Positions 43,558 through 47,218 of a stretch of 47,218 nt of DNA are shown piece by piece; position 1 is the stretch's first letter; every line of letters starts with the position of its first letter. Position numbers and translations under genes: made by a program. The notes beneath the pieces were generated by a model, which was not told the origin of the DNA, did no database searches, and saw only the letters and a program-made list of their open reading frames with translations. Location: assembly GCA_945885485.1 (NCBI GenBank), contig CAMCYT010000001.1, positions 1 to 47,218 on the forward strand, in the 5' to 3' direction. The stretch is from Prosthecobacter debontii (GTDB lineage Bacteria; Verrucomicrobiota; Verrucomicrobiia; Verrucomicrobiales; Akkermansiaceae).

Positions 43558-44268
43558 CTACTTCGTATCCCCGCCGAGGAGCATTTTGACTTCCTTGGCG
43601 TTGAGGACTGCCCAACGGCCGGTTTCGAGATCGCCAAGCCAAAGATTTCCGATCCGCACGCGGAGCAGTTTGGTGACTTGGTAACCGAGAGCTTCGAACA
43701 TCACGCGGATCTGGCGTTTCGCGCCGTGGTCTAGAACGACTTTGAGGCGCCGCGCGGAAATCCGCTCGATGCGTTTGGCCTTGAGCTTGCCTTCCTCGGT
43801 GAAAACACCGGCGAGGAATTGATCAAGATGCGCGTTTTCGAACGCTTGGTTCGAGGTTACGAGATATTCTTTTTCCACCGATTTCGATGGATGCATGAGT
43901 TGCTGGGAAAGGTCACCATCATTGGTGAGAATCAACATGCCTTCGGAATCGGTATCGAGGCGGCCCACGTGATGGAGGGCGTGCAGCGAGACGGGAAGGA
44001 GGCTGTAAATCGTATCGCGGCCAAGTTCGTCGTTGCGAGTGCAGACATAACCACGCGGTTTGTGGAAAATGACGACGATCTCTTCTTTCGGGAAAACCCG
44101 TTTGCCATCGACGCGAACGCTATCGGTTTCAGAAACGCGGGTGGCGAGCTTGACGCAAGGCGCGCCGTTGACTTCGACCCGACCAGTTGCAATCAAATCA
44201 TCGCAGGCGCGACGTGATCCAACCCCACAAGAAGCAAGATATTTGTTGAGACGGACTCCCTCGGACAT
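43558..44268 (-). CDS. RsuA/RluB-family rRNA pseudouridine synthase
   Basis: 236 residues. The N-terminal S4 RNA-binding domain (VRLNKYLASCGVGSRRACDD, then RVEVNGAPC) is followed by the catalytic domain with HHVGRLDTDSEGMLILTNDG (catalytic Asp in G-R-L-D-x-D-x-x-G). C-terminal motif KRQIRVMFEALGYQVTKLLR. It isomerises a uridine in 16S or 23S rRNA; RluB-like specificity is likely but not certain. It is the longer relative of the S4-less synthase at 24620. The stop is nine bases from the intergenic inverted repeat. Confidence 0.92.
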   Translation of the reverse strand: MSEGVRLNKYLASCGVGSRRACDDLIATGRVEVNGAPCVKLATRVSETDSVRVDGKRVFPKEEIVVIFHKPRGYVCTRNDELGRDTIYSLLPVSLHALHHVGRLDTDSEGMLILTNDGDLSQQLMHPSKSVEKEYLVTSNQAFENAHLDQFLAGVFTEEGKLKAKRIERISARRLKVVLDHGAKRQIRVMFEALGYQVTKLLRVRIGNLWLGDLETGRWAVLNAKEVKMLLGGDTK

Positions 44269-44328
44269 GGTGTTATAAAATTTCCGTGGGTTTCACACGG
44301 AGGCTGGGAGTAAGGAAATGACGAAGAA

Positions 44329-44484
44329 TTAGCCTTCGTGCTTGGTCTTAGGAAGACCGATAGGGGATTTACCCTGTTTCCATTCGCCACGCTCTTTAAG
44401 AAGCTTCACGCGCTCGAAACGTTTAAGGACGGAGCGTTTGCCACCGACGGTGGTGTTTGATTTAAGTGAGTTGTGCTTGGACAT
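44329..44484 (-). CDS. Small basic protein, Verrucomicrobiota/Chlamydiae family
   Basis: 51 residues, found by reading the minus strand: MSKHNSLKSNTTVGGKRSVL, continued by KRFERVKLLKERGEWKQGKS and PIGLPKTKHEG. Highly basic, no membrane segment. The length, the S-L-K-S-x-x-x-x-G-x-x-x-S-V-L-x-R-x-E-R start and the G-L-P-K-T-K end match the small basic protein family (TIGR04137 as I recall it) restricted to Verrucomicrobiota and Chlamydiae, thought to act with ribosomes or rRNA. Gene sits upstream of the pseudouridine synthase on the same strand, 60 bases apart. Confidence 0.88.
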   Translation of the reverse strand: MSKHNSLKSNTTVGGKRSVLKRFERVKLLKERGEWKQGKSPIGLPKTKHEG

Positions 44485-44682
44485 CTTGAGGCGTGGTTAG
44501 ACGGTTGGGGCGCGGAAGCTATGGTGCTTTTTCTCCAGTGGCAATGCGAAAATAGCGGAATTTTTTAAAAAAATGATCCGTGGCATTTTGGGGCATTAAA
44601 ATCCCCGCCAGCGCCCAACGCATCGGTGTTTGGTCTACCTCGCGCATGGGCGATCCGGTCAAAGAGGCAAAGCTATTTTTAC

Positions 44683-44737
44683 CCTAGAAACAGAAATGGA
44701 ACCACAATGGCCATTGTGATTCATTTTCTTCTCTAGG
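44683..44737. repeat. 55-base imperfect palindrome
   Basis: Centred on GGCC at 44710-44713. The left half CCTAGAAACAGAAATGGAAC then CACAATGG mirrors the right half, whose complement is CCTAGAGAAGAAAATGAATC then CACAATGG. It holds the GAACCACAATGG core of the repeat at 4318 and 7931. It lies just past the toxin gene 3' end and could be a terminator or an insertion. The rest of 44485-44760 holds nothing I recognise. Confidence 0.6.
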
Positions 44738-44760
44738 ATAAATTAAAAAACATTCCGTAT

Positions 44761-45042
44761 CTATTCTGAGATGCGGTTGTGGAAGACTTCGTAAATCCAT
44801 TTTCTGGGTCCGGCGAATACGCAGGTGATGGTTCTTTTTTCATCGATGAGTTGGTATTCAAAAATGACTCGGTTTGAGCCGACGCGGAGACGATTGAAGC
44901 CTTCGAGTTCGTCGCAGAGTGCTTTGATGTCGCCTTTTTCTTGAGCGAGTCCTTTGATCGCTACTTTCAACGCGTGCCTCGGCTGGGGTGCTAGGAGCTT
45001 GAGGTAATCGAGAACTTCTTGCTGGATCCGGACTGGGATCAT
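44761..45042 (-). CDS. RelE-superfamily toxin
   Basis: 93 residues. The order is the RelE fold: VRIQQEVLDYLKLLAPQPRH (first helix), LKVAIKGLAQEKGDIKALCD (second helix), then the strands LEGFNRLRVGSNRVIFEYQL (the central R-L-R-h-G-x-x-R-h-h-h-E motif) and ITCVFAGPRKWIYEVF. Such proteins cut mRNA in the ribosome A-site. The start overlaps the antitoxin stop by four bases. It is unrelated in sequence to the toxin at 9152. Confidence 0.82.
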   Translation of the reverse strand: MIPVRIQQEVLDYLKLLAPQPRHALKVAIKGLAQEKGDIKALCDELEGFNRLRVGSNRVIFEYQLIDEKRTITCVFAGPRKWIYEVFHNRISE

Positions 45043-45287
45043 AGCGAATCGAGAGCGGAAAGTTCGTGATAACTCGCTTTGCCAGAGCGGTGCTTACGAA
45101 TCGCGGTCATCGCTTTCGGGTCGGCTAGAAGCTCCATGGTTTCGGCGATGGCCTCCATGCGATCCATGGATATCAAGACTGCCACAGCGCGACCTTGCTT
45201 GGTGATCGTCACGGGATGATCCGCCGCTTCATCGACCACAGCGGAGAATTTCTGCTGTGCGGTTTTGATCGTGTAGGAATCAGACAT
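45039..45287 (-). CDS. Phd/YefM-type antitoxin
   Basis: 82 residues. SDSYTIKTAQQKFSAVVDEA, then HPVTITKQGRAVAVLISMDR is the Phd/YefM DNA-binding domain (h-T-x-x-G-x-x-h-h-h-h). The C-terminal part (AMTAIRKHRSGKASYHELSA) binds the toxin. Gene order is antitoxin first, and the two coding regions overlap by four bases. A strong inverted repeat stands immediately before the ATG. Confidence 0.85.
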   Translation of the reverse strand: MSDSYTIKTAQQKFSAVVDEAADHPVTITKQGRAVAVLISMDRMEAIAETMELLADPKAMTAIRKHRSGKASYHELSALDSL

Positions 45288-45294
45288 AGAAAAA

Positions 45295-45326
45295 AGGTAT
45301 CCTTTTTTCTGGAGAAAGGAATACCT
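45295..45326 (-). promoter_or_regulatory. Operator-like inverted repeat of the second toxin-antitoxin pair
   Basis: AGGTATCCTTT and AAAGGAATACCT, arms nearly perfect around TTTCTGGAG, end eight bases before the antitoxin ATG (45287). The position over the ribosome site and presumed promoter is what is expected for autorepression by a Phd/YefM antitoxin. Confidence 0.6.
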
Positions 45327-45344
45327 AAATTTCTCCTGTTTGTC

Positions 45345-46727
45345 CTAGAAATGGATCGCGTGGCCTTCCGCGGCGAGCGTGGCTTCGTGAATCACTTCCG
45401 ACATGGTTGGGTGGGCGTGGATGGTCGCGTGGATGTCATCGATGGTGAGTTCTTGATCGAGGGCGAGGCCCATTTCAGCGATGAGCTCAGTGGCGTTGTC
45501 ACCAATGATGTGTGCGCCGAGTAGCTCACCGTGTTTTTTGCCGTAGAGGAGTTTGGTGAAACCTTCGATTTCAGAAGCTGCAACAGCTTTGCCAATTGCG
45601 GCGAACGGGATTTTTCCGACCACGTATTCGATGCCCTCTTCTTTAAGCGCACGTTCAGTTTTGCCAACCGAAGCGACTTGTGGATGGCAGTAAGTGCAAC
45701 CCGGGAAATTCGTGACTTTGCGTGGTTTGTAGCCATCGACAAACAGGCCATCGACGCATTGGAACGCCTCGAAAGATGCGACGTGAGCTAGCCATGGTGG
45801 GCCGTTGATATCGCCGATCGCATATACGTTCGGGAGATTGGTTTCGTAGCGATCACCGATTTTGATGTAACCGCGATCCGTGAGTTCAGGTTGGGTGCCG
45901 CTTGGAAGGACTGGTTGGATGCCGATGGCGACGAGGCAAACCTCTGCGGAAAGCGTGCCATTTTCTTTCGGGCCTTCGACGGTGATTTCGACGCGATCAC
46001 CAAGATCTTTCGTCGCGGTGACCTTGGTGTTGGTGAGGCAGCGAATGCCTTGCTTAGTCAGAGATTTTTCAAGTGCCTCACCCACTTCGGTGTCTTCCAC
46101 AGGAAGGATGTTTGGAAGCATCTCGATGATTGTGACCTTGGTGCCAAAGGCATTGTAGATGTAAGCGAATTCAACTCCGATCGCGCCGGCGCCGATGATG
46201 ATCATTTCCTTCGGTTGCTCGGCAAGAACCATGGCTTCTTTAGAGCCGATGACGGATTTACCATTAAATGGAAGCGGGGGAAGTGGGCGAGAGACACAAC
46301 CCGTTGCGATGATGATATGTTGGCCTTCGAGAACTTGTGTCGTTCCATCAGCTGCGGTCACGCCGACTTTGCCTTCGCCTTCGACCGATCCGTAGCCACG
46401 AATGTAGTCGACTTTGTTTTTCTTAAATAAGAATTCGATGCCACCAGCGAGCTTGTCGGAAACTTTACGTGATCGGCCGATCACAGCGGACCAATCGTAG
46501 GACAGCCCTTCGATTTTGAGACCCATTTCGCCAGCTTTGTGTGTGAGTGTCTGATAGAGCTCGGCGTTTTTCAGGAGAGCCTTGGTTGGAATGCAACCCC
46601 AGTTGAGGCAGGTTCCTCCAGCGCGGTCTGCTTCGACGCAGGCAACTTTTTTTCCATGTTGAGCCGCGCGGATTGCAGCGACATATCCGGCAGGGCCGCC
46701 ACCAATAACAATGAGATCGTAAGCCAT
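45345..46727 (-). CDS. lpdA: Dihydrolipoyl dehydrogenase
   Basis: 460 residues, full length. FAD motif GGGPAGYVAAIRAAQHG, the redox disulfide GGTCLNWGCIPTKALL (Cys residues in C-x4-C), NAD motif IIGAGAIGVEFAYIYNAFG and the C-terminal His-Glu segment HAHPTMSEVIHEATLAAEG of the active site. It reoxidises lipoyl groups in pyruvate, 2-oxoglutarate or glycine cleavage complexes. No complex subunit is adjacent, so the enzyme is shared or encoded alone. Confidence 0.95.
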   Translation of the reverse strand: MAYDLIVIGGGPAGYVAAIRAAQHGKKVACVEADRAGGTCLNWGCIPTKALLKNAELYQTLTHKAGEMGLKIEGLSYDWSAVIGRSRKVSDKLAGGIEFLFKKNKVDYIRGYGSVEGEGKVGVTAADGTTQVLEGQHIIIATGCVSRPLPPLPFNGKSVIGSKEAMVLAEQPKEMIIIGAGAIGVEFAYIYNAFGTKVTIIEMLPNILPVEDTEVGEALEKSLTKQGIRCLTNTKVTATKDLGDRVEITVEGPKENGTLSAEVCLVAIGIQPVLPSGTQPELTDRGYIKIGDRYETNLPNVYAIGDINGPPWLAHVASFEAFQCVDGLFVDGYKPRKVTNFPGCTYCHPQVASVGKTERALKEEGIEYVVGKIPFAAIGKAVAASEIEGFTKLLYGKKHGELLGAHIIGDNATELIAEMGLALDQELTIDDIHATIHAHPTMSEVIHEATLAAEGHAIHF

Positions 46728-46824
46728 AATGTTTCTAAAAGTGAGTCGCGGGAAGAGTGATAGCCCGTGGCGGGATTGTCAAAGAGTGAAACAGGAGAAA
46801 AATAGGAGTAATCAAAAAGAAAAT

Positions 46825-46975
46825 GCGAACCGCGAATGAACGCGAATGGACGCGAATAAGATCATTTCTTCCATTTATAAGGCTTCCTAAAAAAACTTCT
46901 GTTCCAGAATACGATTACGAGAATGATTCATATTCTTCAAAATTCGCGTTCATTCGCGTTCATTCGCGGTTAAAA
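46825..46975. repeat. Intergenic inverted repeat, CGCGAATGAA type
   Basis: Left arm 46825-46860 has three tandem ten-base units (CGCGAATGAA, CGCGAATGGA, CGCGAATAAG). Right arm 46941-46975 is the complement (TTCGCGTTCA, TTCGCGTTCA, TTCGCGGTTA). Loop about 80 bases. It separates lpdA from the hydrolase gene on the same strand. The unit sequence differs from the other intergenic inverted repeats but the build is the same. Confidence 0.75.
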
Positions 46976-46990
46976 TTCTAATCAGATTGC

Positions 46991-47218
46991 TCAGATCAAG
47001 CTGTCCAGCCAAGCGAGCATTTTTTTCCGATATGCTCCATCATCCCGCGAGAGTGCATCGCCGTGGTCGCCATCTTTAACCTCGAATAACGTTTTCGGCT
47101 CGTTTGCGAGATCGAAGAGTTGCCTGCCTTGGGCAAACGGGACGACCGAATCTTTCTGGCCGTGAACAATCAGCATCGGTGTGCCGTTGATTTTCGAAAT
47201 GAAATCTTTGGGTGAAAA
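46991..47218 (-). CDS. Alpha/beta hydrolase, C-terminal part
   Basis: 75 codons, open to the right edge; the 5' part lies outside the window, so the ATG at 47176 is internal. GTPMLIVHGQKDSVVPFAQG holds the acid residue (G-x-x-D) and VKDGDHGDALS the catalytic His region of a serine hydrolase of the alpha/beta fold (BAAT/dienelactone hydrolase-like peptidase S9 style). The nucleophile Ser is off the window. Substrate unknown. Confidence 0.75.
   Translation of the reverse strand, partial: FSPKDFISKINGTPMLIVHGQKDSVVPFAQGRQLFDLANEPKTLFEVKDGDHGDALSRDDGAYRKKMLAWLDSLI

Overview
The window looks like chromosome from a member of the Verrucomicrobiota. The strongest single marker is a 51-residue basic protein at 44329-44484 (minus) that matches the small basic protein family I know only from Verrucomicrobiota and Chlamydiae. 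Supporting signs are PQQ-type beta-propeller and DUF1080 secreted proteins, a large autotransporter with T5SS/PEP-CTERM-type repeats, a three-subunit-type succinate dehydrogenase with a single cytochrome b subunit, and many intergenic inverted repeats of the kind common in that phylum. Most genes are GC-rich. The autotransporter and the short elements around 13.4-13.9 kb and 15.5-15.7 kb are visibly more AT-rich.

Layout. 1-12.7 kb (plus): end of a PQQ-propeller protein, a HemN-like radical SAM protein, then a run that reads like a small aromatic-metabolite cluster: chorismate-lyase-like protein, halogenase-like flavoprotein, GT4 glycosyltransferase, hotdog thioesterase, small DMT-like membrane protein and a PaaK-like adenylating ligase. 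A LolD-like ATPase and a 1070-residue FtsX-type permease follow, with a toxin-antitoxin pair between them. 12.9-15.7 kb: a Coa1-like membrane protein, a four-helix-bundle gene packaged between inverted repeats, an MFS transporter, and a second, gene-less, inside-out copy of the same repeat arms. 15.8-24.5 kb: cation/proton antiporter, lipoprotein, PQQ-propeller protein, tRNA-Ile2 with a degenerate duplicate, HAD phosphatase, orphan DppC permease, comF, DUF1080 protein, CPBP protease and serS. 24.6-29.4 kb: an RluE-type pseudouridine synthase, an autotransporter, a truncated second copy of the synthase, and a rhomboid protease. 29.4-47.2 kb: sdhA-sdhC (no sdhB adjacent), MsbA-like exporter, phoU, TPR protein, carB, acs, GDPD, I78-like lipoprotein, orphan DppF-type ATPase, RsuA/RluB-type synthase, small basic protein, a second toxin-antitoxin pair, lpdA and the end of an alpha/beta hydrolase.

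The most interesting signals are not ordinary genes. (1) An octamer, CTGTTAGA/TCTAACAG, recurs through coding sequence on both strands far above the level expected by composition and pulls the rare Leu codons TTA and CTA into fixed contexts; it behaves like an uptake or recombination sequence, and comF is in the window. (2) The four-helix-bundle gene sits in a cassette whose inverted-repeat arm runs up to its start codon, and an empty copy of the arms lies 2 kb away. (3) A tRNA-Ile2 duplicate has its anticodon arm replaced by a perfect mini-hairpin. (4) The autotransporter is bracketed by diverged copies of a synthase 3' end, which looks like a recombination scar. (5) carB carries an in-frame palindromic repeat insertion. 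All family calls are from reading the sequence; no searches were run.
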